Source: Corynebacterium glaucum
Lineage (GTDB): Bacteria > Actinomycetota > Actinomycetes > Mycobacteriales > Mycobacteriaceae
Assembly (NCBI RefSeq): GCF_030408855.1
Contig: NZ_CP047358.1
Location: 2,232,001-2,296,000 of the forward strand
Reading direction: 5' to 3'
DNA length: 64,000 bases
The notes below the pieces were generated by a model, which did not search any database, was not told the origin of the DNA, and was given only the letters and a program-made list of their open reading frames with translations. Numbering within the stretch: the first letter of the stretch is position 1; each line of letters begins with the position of its first letter. Below, one piece after another: positions 1 through 8,329 of the stretch. Made by a program: the position numbers and the translations under genes.

Positions 1-899
1 CCGAAGATAGACGGCGGCGCCATCGTGCGGCGCGCCCGGGTCAGATCGCTCGGATTGTGCGCGGTCTCTGCGATGCCATCGGCAATCGCGCTCACCTGGT
101 CACCACCAAGCGCGTGCTCCTGCGCCGGCCCGCGCACCGCGCCGGTCGTGCGCGTCGGCAGCGCAAGCGGTTCCTCGGGACGCTGAACCTTCGGCGTGTT
201 CAGCGGCTCCTCGACCTCGGCCTCAACCGGAGCCACTACCAGCTTCGGCTCGGGCTCCGGCGCGTCCGGAATGTCGCGGGTGGGAAACGGCACCGCCAGC
301 GGCTGTGGGTTCGCGGGCGGGAGGGTCCGCGCGGCGTCGGCGAGCCTGGCCAGCGGCTCAAACGCGGCCTCCCACTCGCCCAGCTGCACGCCCTCGCCCA
401 CCTCCGCCAGCACCCACTCGCTCTCAAACCACACCGCAACCACAGTTGCGGGCAGGAGGTCGAGCGCATCGCGCACTCGCTTATCGACGAAGCGTTGCGC
501 CACCCCAGCGTCCGTCCCGAACACAGCGAAATCCCCGGCCTTCGCCACCTCAACGAGGTCTTCCGACGACGCCGCGTCGAAACCGTCGCGGCGCATGTCC
601 ACGACCACGTCGCTCACCGCGCCGGTGCTCATGGCGACCACCGTGGTCGGGCCAACATCGGCAACAACCGTCTCGTGTCCACCCCAGTTGCCAGTGGCCA
701 CGTTGGTTATGGCCGACCCGGTGGCTGCGGCGCCGCGTTGCCATTCGTCGACAAGCGATGTGTCCTGCTTGACGTAGCTGAAACCGTTCGCCTCGGCCCA
801 GGATTTGCGCCCGCGGTTAGGTGCCGACGAGTCGGACACCCACAGCCACACGCCGGCGATGAGCAGGACAATCGCCAGACAGATAAGTAAGTAAGCCAT
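1..899 (-). CDS. Partial membrane-anchored hypothetical protein (3' end outside window)
   Basis: I read this frame directly: from the ATG at 897-899 it stays open for 299 codons to the window edge, so the C-terminus is missing. The protein opens with a single hydrophobic helix (MAYLLICLAIVLLIAGVWLW, residues 1-20) with no lipobox, followed by a globular part beginning around GRKSWAEANGF and, from about residue 195, a Pro/Glu/Ala-rich stretch that looks unstructured. This suggests an N-terminally anchored protein. I do not recognise the family and assign no function. It lies downstream of the rhodanese-like gene on the same strand with a 64-base gap. Several long ORFs on the plus strand here are antisense shadows: they have no ribosome-binding site and low-complexity Arg/Ser-rich products. 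A GCTTATCGACG copy sits inside it at 479-489. Confidence 0.7.
   Translation of the reverse strand, partial: MAYLLICLAIVLLIAGVWLWVSDSSAPNRGRKSWAEANGFSYVKQDTSLVDEWQRGAAATGSAITNVATGNWGGHETVVADVGPTTVVAMSTGAVSDVVVDMRRDGFDAASSEDLVEVAKAGDFAVFGTDAGVAQRFVDKRVRDALDLLPATVVAVWFESEWVLAEVGEGVQLGEWEAAFEPLARLADAARTLPPANPQPLAVPFPTRDIPDAPEPEPKLVVAPVEAEVEEPLNTPKVQRPEEPLALPTRTTGAVRGPAQEHALGGDQVSAIADGIAETAHNPSDLTRARRTMAPPSIF
479..489 (+). repeat. Dispersed 11-mer GCTTATCGACG, copy 1
   Basis: Exact copy, antisense inside the partial membrane protein, where the coding strand reads it as Val-Asp-Lys. A GTCGAC-type variant lies at 746-756 in the same gene. Confidence 0.85.
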
Positions 900-963
900 C
901 AAGACGTGATGTTACTGCTCGGCGCGGCGTTTCCGCCGGTGGCACGGCCGAAAAGCGGCGTGG

Positions 964-1818
964 CTACATGTTGGTTGCGAGCGGGTTCTTCGGGTCCGCC
1001 GACCACTGCGACCAGCCGCCCACGAAGTGCGTGAGCACCGGCAGGCCCGCATGCGCCATCGCGGCGAGCATCAGCGAGGAGTGGTTACCGGAACCGGAGT
1101 AGACAATCGCGTCCTGCGGGTCGGTCTCAGAAGTGATGCCGAGGCCGGCGAAGATCTCGCGGATCGTGCCCGGGTCCTTCACCTTCACCTGATCGTGCTC
1201 GCCGTGCTTGATAAACAGCTCATCCACGGGCAGGTTCCGCGCGCTCGGGATGTGCCCGGCGCGCAGGTCGAAGACTTCGCGGCGGCCGTCGAAACGGTTC
1301 TTGGAGCGGGCGTCGATAAGCGTGCCCTCGAAAGCCTTGACTTCCTCGATGCTGGCGACGGGCATGTGCCCCTCCGACACCTCGACCTCGCGCGGCACGA
1401 CGACATTGCCGGGGCCGGCGACCGTGTCGAAGCCGTCGCCGTCCCAGTCGGCGAAGCCGCCGTCCAGGATGAACACGTCCTCAATGCCAGCCCAGCGCAG
1501 AATGAACCATGCGCGAGAGGCGAACAGGCCGTTGCCGCGGTCGTAGATGTAGGTCGGGCGGCCTGGCTCGATGCCCCACTCCTTGGTTGCCTTCGCCACA
1601 ACGTCAATGCTGGGCATTGGGTTGCGGCCTTCGTAGCGGCCCGGCATGCCAGCGAGCTGCGACGCGGGATCGCAAAACACCGCTGTCGGGATGTGCTCGG
1701 ATTGGAACTTCGACCAAGCTTTGCCATCGGTGCGCTCCCACAGGGCGGCGATGATGGTGTGCTTCTGGCCAGTCTTGATGCGTTCGTTCAGGGCTTCAGC
1801 GGAGACAAAGACGCTCAT
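964..1818 (-). CDS. Rhodanese-family (SseA/ThtR-like) protein lacking the catalytic cysteine
   Basis: The 284-residue product has the two-domain rhodanese layout of the 3-mercaptopyruvate/thiosulfate sulfurtransferases: CDC25-like motifs YDRGNGLFASRAWF and LDGGFADW in domain 1, a linker, then DARSKNRFDGRREVFDLRAGHIPSA and GGWSQWS in domain 2. The active-site loop that normally begins with the persulfide-forming Cys reads YSGSGNHSSL, with Ser at about residue 241; the only Cys in the protein is near residue 49. Conventional persulfide chemistry at that loop is therefore unlikely unless this subfamily works differently. I chose the ATG at 1818: an in-frame upstream start would run into the end of the preceding gene, while this start leaves a 20-base gap. 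In C. glutamicum thtR lies in the same neighbourhood as clpB. Confidence 0.85.
   Translation of the reverse strand: MSVFVSAEALNERIKTGQKHTIIAALWERTDGKAWSKFQSEHIPTAVFCDPASQLAGMPGRYEGRNPMPSIDVVAKATKEWGIEPGRPTYIYDRGNGLFASRAWFILRWAGIEDVFILDGGFADWDGDGFDTVAGPGNVVVPREVEVSEGHMPVASIEEVKAFEGTLIDARSKNRFDGRREVFDLRAGHIPSARNLPVDELFIKHGEHDQVKVKDPGTIREIFAGLGITSETDPQDAIVYSGSGNHSSLMLAAMAHAGLPVLTHFVGGWSQWSADPKNPLATNM
1311..1321 (-). repeat. Dispersed 11-mer GCTTATCGACG, copy 2
   Basis: Exact copy in sense orientation inside the rhodanese-like gene, encoding part of T-L-I-D-A. Confidence 0.85.
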
Positions 1819-1838
1819 GCGAGCCAGTCTAGCCGTGG

Positions 1839-2252
1839 TTAGGCCATGTAGCCGGGGGCTTGCTGGATCGCACCGTCGGACTCGAGGCCATCGAGCCACT
1901 CCATGATCCCCTCACGCGGGCAGTCCGCCCCAATCGACGCCGCGAGCATCCCGCCGGGGCCCAGCTCTACGCGGCACCCGAACGCGAGCAGCGTCTCCGC
2001 GATCTGATTCGGCTCCTCCGTCTCCGGCAGGATCCGAATTGTCGACGCCCCTCCGCGCACCACCACACGGTCCACGTGAAACTGCCCGCCGACCAGCACG
2101 CATTCGACGATGTCGCCGAGCGCCAGCGCCGTGTCCACAAATGGCACGCTCGCCACCACGAAGTGGTTGCTGGTCAGTTGCTGCGCCGCAAGCTGCTCGT
2201 TCTCCACGCCCGGAAGCGCGACGCGGGTGGTGATCGTCGTGGTCGGCTCCAT
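1839..2252 (-). CDS. DUF4265 domain protein
   Basis: 137 residues, no signal peptide or membrane helix. The pattern VPFVDTALALGDIVEC ... GGASTIRI ... LLAFGCRVELGPGGMLAASI matches my recollection of DUF4265, a small cytoplasmic family of unknown function; this is family recognition, not a search result. The ATG at 2252 is the natural start. It lies between clpB and the rhodanese-like gene on the same strand, 57 bases from the clpB stop and 20 bases before the next start, so co-transcription is plausible. No biochemical role is assigned. Confidence 0.75.
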   Translation of the reverse strand: MEPTTTITTRVALPGVENEQLAAQQLTSNHFVVASVPFVDTALALGDIVECVLVGGQFHVDRVVVRGGASTIRILPETEEPNQIAETLLAFGCRVELGPGGMLAASIGADCPREGIMEWLDGLESDGAIQQAPGYMA

Positions 2253-2273
2253 GCGTGCAGTCTAGAGCAGTTT

Positions 2274-2284
2274 GCTTATCGACG
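2274..2284 (+). repeat. Dispersed 11-mer GCTTATCGACG, copy 3 (intergenic)
   Basis: Exact copy in the 57-base gap between clpB and the DUF4265 gene, in the extended form TTTGCTTATCGACGGC. It is non-coding, so codon use cannot explain it. Confidence 0.9.
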
Positions 2285-2309
2285 GCCCCTTGTACGCGCT
2301 CCCGTCGCG

Positions 2310-4859
2310 TTACCTCGCGCTGACGTCGAGCATCTCGCCGCCGTCGGCTACGTCGACATGGACCTGGTCGCCGTCGCGGATGTCACCTGCGAGCAGCTTC
2401 TTTGCCAGCCGGTCGCCGATCGCTTGCTGGATCAAGCGGCGCAGCGGGCGTGCACCGTACGCCGGGTCATACCCGCGGTCGGCCAGCCAGGACTTGGCGG
2501 CATCCGAGACGTCGAGCGTGAGCCGGCGTGCGGAGAGGCGCTCTGCCAGACCCTCGAGCTGGATCTCCACGATGCCCACCAGCTGATCCTGGGTGAGCGG
2601 CTCGAAGACCACCACGTCGTCAAGACGGTTGATGAACTCCGGCTTGAAGTGGTGCTTCACGGCCTCCATGATCTGCTCGCGGTTGCCGCCCGCGCCCAGG
2701 TTGGACGTCAGGATGATCACCGTGTTGCGGAAGTCGACGGTGCGACCCTGGCCGTCGGTAAGCCGGCCTTCATCCAACACCTGAAGGAGCACGTCGAAGA
2801 CATCCGGGTGCGCCTTCTCGACTTCGTCGAAAAGCACGAGCGAATAGGGGCGGCGACGGACAGCTTCGGTGAGCTGGCCACCGGCATCGTAGCCGACATA
2901 TCCCGGAGGGGCGCCGACAAGGCGGGCGACGGAGTGCTTTTCGCCGTACTCGCTCATGTCGATGCGGACCATGGCGGACTCGTCGTCGAAGAGGAACTCC
3001 GCGAGCGCTTTCGCCAGCTCCGTCTTACCCACACCGGTCGGGCCGAGGAAGAGGAACGAACCGATCGGACGGTTGGGATCCGCGACCCCGGCGCGCGAAC
3101 GGCGCACCGCGTCAGACACAGCGACAACTGCTTCCTTCTGGCCAACGACGCGGCCCGCCAGCACCGACTCCATGTTGAGCAGCTTCTCGGTCTCGCCCTG
3201 CATCATCTTGCCGGCCGGAATGCCGGTCCACGAGGACACAACCTCCGCGATGACATCGGGCGTGACTTCCTCCTCCAGCATGGTCTTGGTGCTGGCCTGG
3301 CTTTCGGCAGCTGCGACCTCCGCCTCGAGCTCCGGGATGCGCCCGTAGCGCAGCTCGGAGACCTTGGCGTAGTCGCCTTCGCGCTCCGCGATCTCGGACT
3401 CGTTGCGCAGGCGTTCGAGTTCCTCCTTCGCGGACTGGACCTTGTTCACCTCGCCCTTCTCGTTCTCCCAGCGCGCCTTCATCTCGCCGAGCTTTTCACG
3501 CTGATCGGCGAGTTCCTGGCGCAGGTCGGACAGGCGCTGCTGCGAAGCCGCGTCGTTCTCCTTCGCCAAAGCGATCTCTTCGATCTCAAGGCGACGGACC
3601 ACGCGCTCAAGCTCGTCGATCTCCTGCGGGGAGGAGTCGATCTGCATGCGCAGGCGCGAGCCGGCCTCGTCGACCAAGTCGATCGCCTTGTCCGGCAGGA
3701 AGCGGTTAGTGATGTAGCGGTTGGACAGCTCGGCGGCAGCGACCAGGGCAGAGTCCTGGATGCGCACACCGTGGTGCACCTCGTAGCGCTCCTTCAAACC
3801 ACGCAGGATGCCGATCGTGTCCTCAACGGTCGGCTCACCCACGTAGACCTGCTGGAAGCGGCGCTCCAGCGCGGCGTCCTTCTCGATGTACTGGCGGTAT
3901 TCATCCAGCGTCGTCGCACCGACGAGGCGCAGCTCGCCGCGGGCCAGCATCGGCTTGATCATGTTGCCCGCGTCCATTGCTCCCTCGCCAGACGCGCCAG
4001 CGCCGACGATGGTGTGCAGCTCATCGATAAAGGTGATGATCTCGCCGTCCGAGGACTTGATCTCATCCAGCACCGCCTTGAGGCGCTCCTCGAACTCGCC
4101 GCGGAACTTCGCGCCTGCGACCATCGAGCCGAGGTCGAGCGAGATCAGCGTCTTGCCCTTCAAGCTCTCCGGCACGTCGCCGGCGACGATGCGGCGGGCG
4201 AGGCCCTCGACTACTGCAGTCTTACCGACGCCAGGCTCACCGATCAGCACCGGGTTGTTCTTCGTGCGGCGGGAAAGCACCTGCACGACGCGACGGATCT
4301 CGGCATCACGGCCAATCACCGGGTCGATCTTGCCCTCACGCGCGCGTGCAGTCAGGTCAGTGGAGTACTTCTCCAGCGCCTGGAACTGCTGCTCCGGGTC
4401 CTCGGAAGTGACCTTCTTCGAGCCACGCACGGACGGGAAGGCACCCTTGAGCACCTCGTAGGTGGCACCGCGCTTCTTCAGCAACTCGGCCGCCTCGTCT
4501 CCGCCCTTCGCAATGGCGGCGAGCAATACCTCGGTGGACACGAACTCGTCGCCGAGCTCGCCAGCCAGCTCCTGCGCTGCGTTGATCGCGTTGAGCGCAT
4601 CGCGGTTGAAATTCGGGTTCGCTAAATTCTGGCCCTCAGCCTTGGGGTATCCGTCCGTGATCTGCGCCGCCTCGCGGGCCACAGTGTCCGGATCGACGCC
4701 CGTGGCCTTCAACACGGGAGCGGCAATGCCCTCGTCCTGCGTCAAAATCGCCTCAAGCAGATGCGCTGGGCGGATGTCCGGGTTGCCGGCCGCCGACGCC
4801 TTCTGCAGCGCCTGCCGAATCGCCTCCTGCGTCTTGGTGGTGGGGTTAAAAGTTCCCAT
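2310..4859 (-). CDS. clpB: ATP-dependent disaggregase ClpB
   Basis: 849 residues, the usual ClpB length. In order: an N-terminal Clp repeat domain (about 1-145), AAA+ module 1 with Walker [10 protein letters not shown], a long coiled-coil middle domain (about 400-525; rich in Glu/Lys/Arg), AAA+ module 2 with Walker [10 protein letters not shown] and Walker [11 protein letters not shown], and a C-terminal D2-small domain. The protein threads aggregated polypeptides through a hexameric pore together with the DnaK system, encoded 8-12 kb away. The ATG at 4859 opens the canonical N-terminus [13 protein letters not shown]. Upstream are a candidate stress-sigma promoter and a HAIR-like repeat, consistent with the known HspR and SigH control of clpB in corynebacteria. 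Confidence 0.97.
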   Translation of the reverse strand: MGTFNPTTKTQEAIRQALQKASAAGNPDIRPAHLLEAILTQDEGIAAPVLKATGVDPDTVAREAAQITDGYPKAEGQNLANPNFNRDALNAINAAQELAGELGDEFVSTEVLLAAIAKGGDEAAELLKKRGATYEVLKGAFPSVRGSKKVTSEDPEQQFQALEKYSTDLTARAREGKIDPVIGRDAEIRRVVQVLSRRTKNNPVLIGEPGVGKTAVVEGLARRIVAGDVPESLKGKTLISLDLGSMVAGAKFRGEFEERLKAVLDEIKSSDGEIITFIDELHTIVGAGASGEGAMDAGNMIKPMLARGELRLVGATTLDEYRQYIEKDAALERRFQQVYVGEPTVEDTIGILRGLKERYEVHHGVRIQDSALVAAAELSNRYITNRFLPDKAIDLVDEAGSRLRMQIDSSPQEIDELERVVRRLEIEEIALAKENDAASQQRLSDLRQELADQREKLGEMKARWENEKGEVNKVQSAKEELERLRNESEIAEREGDYAKVSELRYGRIPELEAEVAAAESQASTKTMLEEEVTPDVIAEVVSSWTGIPAGKMMQGETEKLLNMESVLAGRVVGQKEAVVAVSDAVRRSRAGVADPNRPIGSFLFLGPTGVGKTELAKALAEFLFDDESAMVRIDMSEYGEKHSVARLVGAPPGYVGYDAGGQLTEAVRRRPYSLVLFDEVEKAHPDVFDVLLQVLDEGRLTDGQGRTVDFRNTVIILTSNLGAGGNREQIMEAVKHHFKPEFINRLDDVVVFEPLTQDQLVGIVEIQLEGLAERLSARRLTLDVSDAAKSWLADRGYDPAYGARPLRRLIQQAIGDRLAKKLLAGDIRDGDQVHVDVADGGEMLDVSAR

Positions 4860-4905
4860 CAGTCGCGTTACTCCTTCGCTTTTATTACTTGGTTCTCGCT
4901 AGACG

Positions 4906-4932
4906 TAACGCACACGGGGTTGAGTCTGTTCC
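4906..4932 (-). promoter_or_regulatory. Candidate SigH/SigE-type promoter of clpB
   Basis: On the minus strand GGAAC (4928-4932) is followed after 17 bases by CGTTA (4906-4910), the arrangement of stress ECF promoters in actinobacteria (GGAA-N16-19-GTT). Transcription would start roughly 35-40 bases before the clpB ATG. Inferred from pattern only. Confidence 0.5.
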
Positions 4933-4939
4933 TATCAAT
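4919..4939 (-). promoter_or_regulatory. HAIR-like HspR operator upstream of clpB (imperfect)
   Basis: GTTGAGT-N7-TATCAAT resembles the HAIR inverted repeat CTTGAGT-N7-ACTCAAG; the left half is good and the right half weak. It overlaps the -35 element of the candidate stress promoter, where a repressor would be effective. Confidence 0.4.
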
Positions 4940-5042
4940 CCCAAAATTGCTGGAAAAAGTTGCGCGGGGGCCGCTAAGGTTCGCCCCGGGCTTACGCGAC
5001 CAAACCACGACAAGATGCGCGACCACGGCGACCCACAGCCAC

Positions 5043-5110
5043 AAACCCGGATAGTTACGCACGCTTACGTATGGAACTGCACACGTAAGGGGCTTCAACT
5101 ATCCGGGTTT
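5043..5110. repeat. Nested inverted repeat between the gltS remnant and clpB
   Basis: A perfect 14-bp inverted repeat, AAACCCGGATAGTT at 5043-5056 and its complement at 5097-5110, encloses a second one (CTTACGT / ACGTAAG). TCCGGGTTTG recurs directly at 5121-5130. It could terminate transcription from the gltS remnant, although no clear T-run follows, or it could be the remnant of a small mobile element. The rest of the 4940-5180 gap shows no gene that I can support. Confidence 0.6.
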
Positions 5111-5180
5111 GGGTGTGTTGTCCGGGTTTGTCGGTGCTCGGTGCTGCGGGTGGGTGCGGCAGGCGGGAGCGGGAAAGGCG

Positions 5181-5851
5181 TCAGACAGGCCGTCGAGAAG
5201 CGTCCGGCTCCCGCGACTGGCGCGAAACCGGAACCCAACGCAGCACATACGCGACGCCGACCACCCCGACCGCGATCGTGAAGGCGGCCCACCCGAAACC
5301 GGTAGTGAAACCGGCGATGACCGCGATCGGCGCGAGGATGGTCATGCCGATCTCAAACGGCGCGAAACCGACGTAGGCCACGCCGTACTCATTGAGTGTG
5401 CCGGATTTCAGCTTCGGATCGACCATCTTCAGCAACGCGATACCGGTGGCCACAGCGGCGGTCGCCCAGCCCCAGCCGAAGATGCCGCGCTCGAGCCACT
5501 TCTCGCCGAAGAACGTCGGCGCCGCCCACAGCATCCATACGACACAGAACACGGTGCCCAGCACGAAGATGAGTACGAGCGCCTGCCAGTAGCCGGCAAG
5601 CGCGGCGGGGACGATGGAGGCGATGCCGAACGCGATCATGTAGTCGGTCGCCGCGCCCGCGATCGAGCCGACGGTGTCGCGGTCGAGGTAGTTCGGGCGG
5701 CGCAGCACGCGCAGCAGCATGCGTCCAATCAGCCCGATCACAAAGGCCATTTCTGCAGGATGAGCAGCCGGTTTCGCAACACGTTGCCGACAATCAGCAG
5801 GATAGACAGCCAGCCAATGTCGGTGAGCAGGGTATATGGCGTGAATTCCAC
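5181..5851 (-). pseudogene. gltS: Sodium/glutamate symporter (GltS-like) pseudogene
   Basis: Two pieces in different frames resemble the two ends of a GltS-type symporter. From a GTG at 5851, preceded by AAAGGTGGG, 37 codons encode an N-terminal helix (VEFTPYTLLTDIGWLSILLI...) and stop at 5738-5740. The other frame, readable from an ATG at 5750, encodes 189 residues of a multi-spanning C-terminal part (NYLDRDTVGSIAGAATDYMI, LNEYGVAYVGFAPFEIG). A full symporter of this type is about 400-450 residues, so roughly 200 internal residues are missing and the join is out of frame. A gltS-like gene next to clpB fits the C. glutamicum arrangement. A longer in-frame extension upstream is antisense to the next gene and not credible. 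Confidence 0.75.
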
Positions 5852-5955
5852 CGGTTCCCACCTTTCGATTCTTCGGTTTTAGCAGCCACCTTAACTGACG
5901 CGCGGGGGCCTGCATAAAACCGGATCTGCCGGGTGAGCAGCTAATCTTATGGTCT

Positions 5956-7065
5956 ATGAGTATCCCTGCCGCACTCATACAGAGACCGGGCCTGGTGCGG
6001 GCCGCGATGTATAGCCGTTTCATCGATGCATACGGGCAGCAGGGAGCCGCAATCTTGCCGGAAGGCACGCGGGAAGTGCCACAAACACTTGTCGACGCCG
6101 CCTTTTGGATCTTGTCCCATTCCCCCAACGCCAAACTGCGCCCCGGTGTGATCAAACGTGTGCGGGCATGGGCGCTGGATCTGCGCCGCGTGGGCTTTCC
6201 GTCCGCGGAATTCCCGGCGGTCGCGAACATGCTTGCCGACGCCTCCGCCGCCGATTCCCAGTCCCGCGAGATCCTCGTCGCCGTCGCCGAAACGATGCGC
6301 ACCGCGGTTGAAGAAGCTGACTTAGCCGGGATCCCAGCGGCATCCGCCGCGCAGATCACTGAGGTCGCTCCGGCAGGTGGGACGGACAGCGGGGTGACCA
6401 TCGTCCAATTGGAAGCCGGCATCCAGGTGGATTACGCTCCCGGCCAGGTCTTGCCAGTCATGCAGGTGGGTCGGCAGGGGGTGTGGCGCGGTTTGGCGCC
6501 GGCGCTGCCGTCGAATAGCTTTGGCCAACTCGAGTTCCATGTGGACGGTGAGATTGAACCCGAGGCCGGGACGTACCTGACGCTGGGTGCCGCGCGCGGC
6601 CCGAGCCCGGTGCTGGATTGTGAACAGGCGATGATTGCCGCGGTGGGCACCGGCTGGGCGGCGGCCAAAGCCATGCTTTTCGGCATATTGGAGCGTGAGA
6701 CCCGCCCGGATGTCCACCTGCTGATCGGTGCGGACACGACTGATGAGCTCTACGATCTGCGCACCATCGGCGCGCTGAACCAGGCACATGACTGGCTGAC
6801 CGTCACCTGCGCCGTGACAGACGGCGAGGACGCCGGCCCCGCACAGGAGGCGGGGCTGAACCACGTGTGGGCGCCGCTGTCTGCCTTTCTCGCCGGTGCG
6901 GGCACGTGGTGGGGCCGCGAGGTGGTGCTGTGCGGGACGAAGGCGCGTACCGATGAGCTGGTGCGTTCGCTGCACGCGGCGGGTGCCGAGAGGGCACAGA
7001 ACGGGATTACCGTCGTTGCGCACGACGCGCAGTTCGACTGGACTACCCCGCCCGACGAGGGCTAG
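5956..7065 (+). CDS. Flavohaemoprotein-like oxidoreductase (globin-like N-terminus plus FAD/NAD-binding part)
   Basis: 369 residues, soluble. Residues 1-140 are helical and resemble a divergent globin domain. From about residue 145 the chain looks like a ferredoxin-reductase-type FAD-binding barrel (VDYAPGQVLPVMQV ... LPSNSFGQLEFHV) followed by an NAD(P)-binding Rossmann part (MIAAVGTGWAAAKAMLFGIL). The usual RxYS flavin motif is replaced by WRGLAPALPSN, so cofactor binding may differ. The nearest known enzymes are the Hmp nitric-oxide dioxygenases, but this protein is too divergent to claim that activity. It is divergent from the gltS remnant, with an ATG at 5956. Confidence 0.55.
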   Translation: MSIPAALIQRPGLVRAAMYSRFIDAYGQQGAAILPEGTREVPQTLVDAAFWILSHSPNAKLRPGVIKRVRAWALDLRRVGFPSAEFPAVANMLADASAADSQSREILVAVAETMRTAVEEADLAGIPAASAAQITEVAPAGGTDSGVTIVQLEAGIQVDYAPGQVLPVMQVGRQGVWRGLAPALPSNSFGQLEFHVDGEIEPEAGTYLTLGAARGPSPVLDCEQAMIAAVGTGWAAAKAMLFGILERETRPDVHLLIGADTTDELYDLRTIGALNQAHDWLTVTCAVTDGEDAGPAQEAGLNHVWAPLSAFLAGAGTWWGREVVLCGTKARTDELVRSLHAAGAERAQNGITVVAHDAQFDWTTPPDEG

Positions 7066-7081
7066 CCCCGCTGCCGCATTG

Positions 7082-7114
7082 TTACCGCTTCCTTACCGCA
7101 TCCTTACCGCATCA
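7082..7114. repeat. Triplicated 11-bp unit carrying the nitrilase stop codon
   Basis: Three tandem units (TTACCGCTTCC, TTACCGCATCC, TTACCGCATCA). On the minus strand each supplies a TAA, and the 11-bp period places these stops in all three frames; the unit at 7104 holds the real stop of the nitrilase gene. Confidence 0.85.
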
Positions 7115-7958
7115 CCGTGTTTTCGGTGATCGCGACCACCGGCAGCGCCTTGCGGGCCGCGGCGACTTCACTCAGATCGATGTCCACGATGAGCGTCTCT
7201 GGCGCGTAGCCAGCTTCGGCGATACGCACACCCTGCGGGTTGACCACTACGGAGTGGCCAATGCCGGTCGGGCCGGACTCCTCCCCCGCTCTCTCCTCCC
7301 AATCGGGCCGGGCTTGTCCGGTCGCTGCGATGAACACGCCCGCATCCAATGCACGCGCCGCGTTTAGCGCCCGCCACTGCTCGAGCTTGCCCGGCCCATC
7401 AGCCCAGCTCGTGGGCACCACGATGACCTCAGCGCCGCGTCGCGCAAGCTCCTTGAACTGCTCCGGGAAGCGGATGTCAAAGCAGATCGCCATGCCGACC
7501 ACCACACTCTCGCCGTCCGCTTCGTGCACGAACGTGACCAGCTCCTCACCGGTTCTCACCGTGTCAGATTCGCGGTAATCAAACGCGTCGTACGCGTGAA
7601 TCTTGTCGTAGCCCGTGTGCGTCCCGCCGCCGGTCACCAGCGCGGTGTTGCGCACCCGGTTCACCGTCTTTCGCTCACCGTTGCTCTCGAGCACGTTGGT
7701 GTCGGCGGGGCGGAACATGCCCGCGACCACGGTTACCCCGAGCTCGTCGGCAAGCGTGCGCATCGCCGTCGAGAACTCCCCGTCGAGTTCTTCCGCCTGC
7801 GTGTCTAGTCTGCCCTGGTCAAAGGCCTGACTTGTGGCCTCTGGCAGCACGATCAGGCTGGCACCCGCGGCCGCTGCGTCGCGGATCAGCGGCTCGACGC
7901 GCGCAAAATTCTCGCTCTTATCGGCGCCGGTGATCACTTGCAATAAGGCAATCCTCAT
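7104..7958 (-). CDS. Carbon-nitrogen hydrolase (nitrilase superfamily amidase)
   Basis: 284 residues with the Glu-Lys-Cys catalytic triad of the nitrilase fold: Glu40 in IVLPEATSQ, Lys119 in GYDKIHAYD and Cys159 in GMAICFDIRFPE. These cytosolic enzymes hydrolyse amides through a thioester intermediate; the family includes omega-amidases and deaminated-glutathione amidases, and the substrate cannot be read from sequence. The ATG at 7958 lies inside one of a pair of inverted DnaA-box sequences shared with the divergent operon, so both promoters lie in an 80-base region. The 3' end carries a triplicated stop-codon unit. Confidence 0.88.
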   Translation of the reverse strand: MRIALLQVITGADKSENFARVEPLIRDAAAAGASLIVLPEATSQAFDQGRLDTQAEELDGEFSTAMRTLADELGVTVVAGMFRPADTNVLESNGERKTVNRVRNTALVTGGGTHTGYDKIHAYDAFDYRESDTVRTGEELVTFVHEADGESVVVGMAICFDIRFPEQFKELARRGAEVIVVPTSWADGPGKLEQWRALNAARALDAGVFIAATGQARPDWEERAGEESGPTGIGHSVVVNPQGVRIAEAGYAPETLIVDIDLSEVAAARKALPVVAITENTVMR

Positions 7959-7997
7959 GTGGATAACTCTAATGCGCGTGGCAGCGGGTTATCCACA
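7958..7997. promoter_or_regulatory. Pair of facing consensus DnaA boxes
   Basis: TGTGGATAAC at 7958-7967 and GTTATCCACA at 7988-7997 form a perfect 10-bp inverted repeat with a 20-bp spacer. Each contains TTATCCACA, the strongest DnaA-box consensus. They lie between the divergent nitrilase and DUF1023-operon starts, the left box overlapping the nitrilase ATG. No other replication-origin feature is nearby. Confidence 0.75.
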
Positions 7998-8038
7998 GAT
8001 CGTTCACTCGCTCTTGATTTTGTTTATTTCGCTTTGGC

Positions 8039-8329
8039 ATGGTTGTCGGCATGAACTTTCTCGCCCTTTCCGACACCACTGCCCCCACCGCCCGCGCACA
8101 CCTCCCCGACACCTCCACCCTCCCTACAGCACAGCTTTCCCCATCGCTCGCAGCCACAGCCCTCGCCGCAGTGCAGCACAAGGAGCATTTGCTTATCGAC
8201 GGCACACTGCGCCGCCTAACCAACCACCTCGACTCCATCGCCACTTTTGCCCAGACAGCCGCCGACATCGACACTGCTCTTGACACTGCACTCGACACTG
8301 CCCTCGCGAGGTCGCTGCGCAATGGCTAG
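8039..8329 (+). CDS. Small helical protein, partner of the DUF1023 hydrolase
   Basis: 96 residues if the ATG at 8039 is used, 92 from the ATG at 8051 (MNFLALSDTT). There is no signal peptide. The protein is Ala/Thr-rich with a predicted helical C-terminal half that ends in a threefold repeat DTALDTALDTALA, encoded by a 12-bp DNA repeat at about 8272-8307. Its stop overlaps the start of the next gene by 8 bases, implying translational coupling. The size and pairing with a DUF1023 protein that has its own helical N-terminus recall WXG100/Esx-type partners, but no WXG motif is present. Function unknown. Confidence 0.6.
   Translation: MVVGMNFLALSDTTAPTARAHLPDTSTLPTAQLSPSLAATALAAVQHKEHLLIDGTLRRLTNHLDSIATFAQTAADIDTALDTALDTALARSLRNG
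8191..8201 (+). repeat. Dispersed 11-mer GCTTATCGACG, copy 4
   Basis: Exact copy in sense orientation in the small gene before the DUF1023 hydrolase, in the long context AGCATTTGCTTATCGACGGC. Confidence 0.85.

Noticed and set aside
1860..4625. 921-residue plus-strand ORF opposite clpB
   Set aside because: Entirely antisense to clpB, His/Arg/Leu-rich, with no ribosome-binding site; a GC-rich codon shadow.
5750..6422. 413-residue minus-strand ORF extending the gltS remnant upstream to 6422
   Set aside because: The extension is antisense to the well-supported flavohaemoprotein-like gene and has Ser/Ala/Arg-rich shadow composition; only the part below 5851 is GltS-like.
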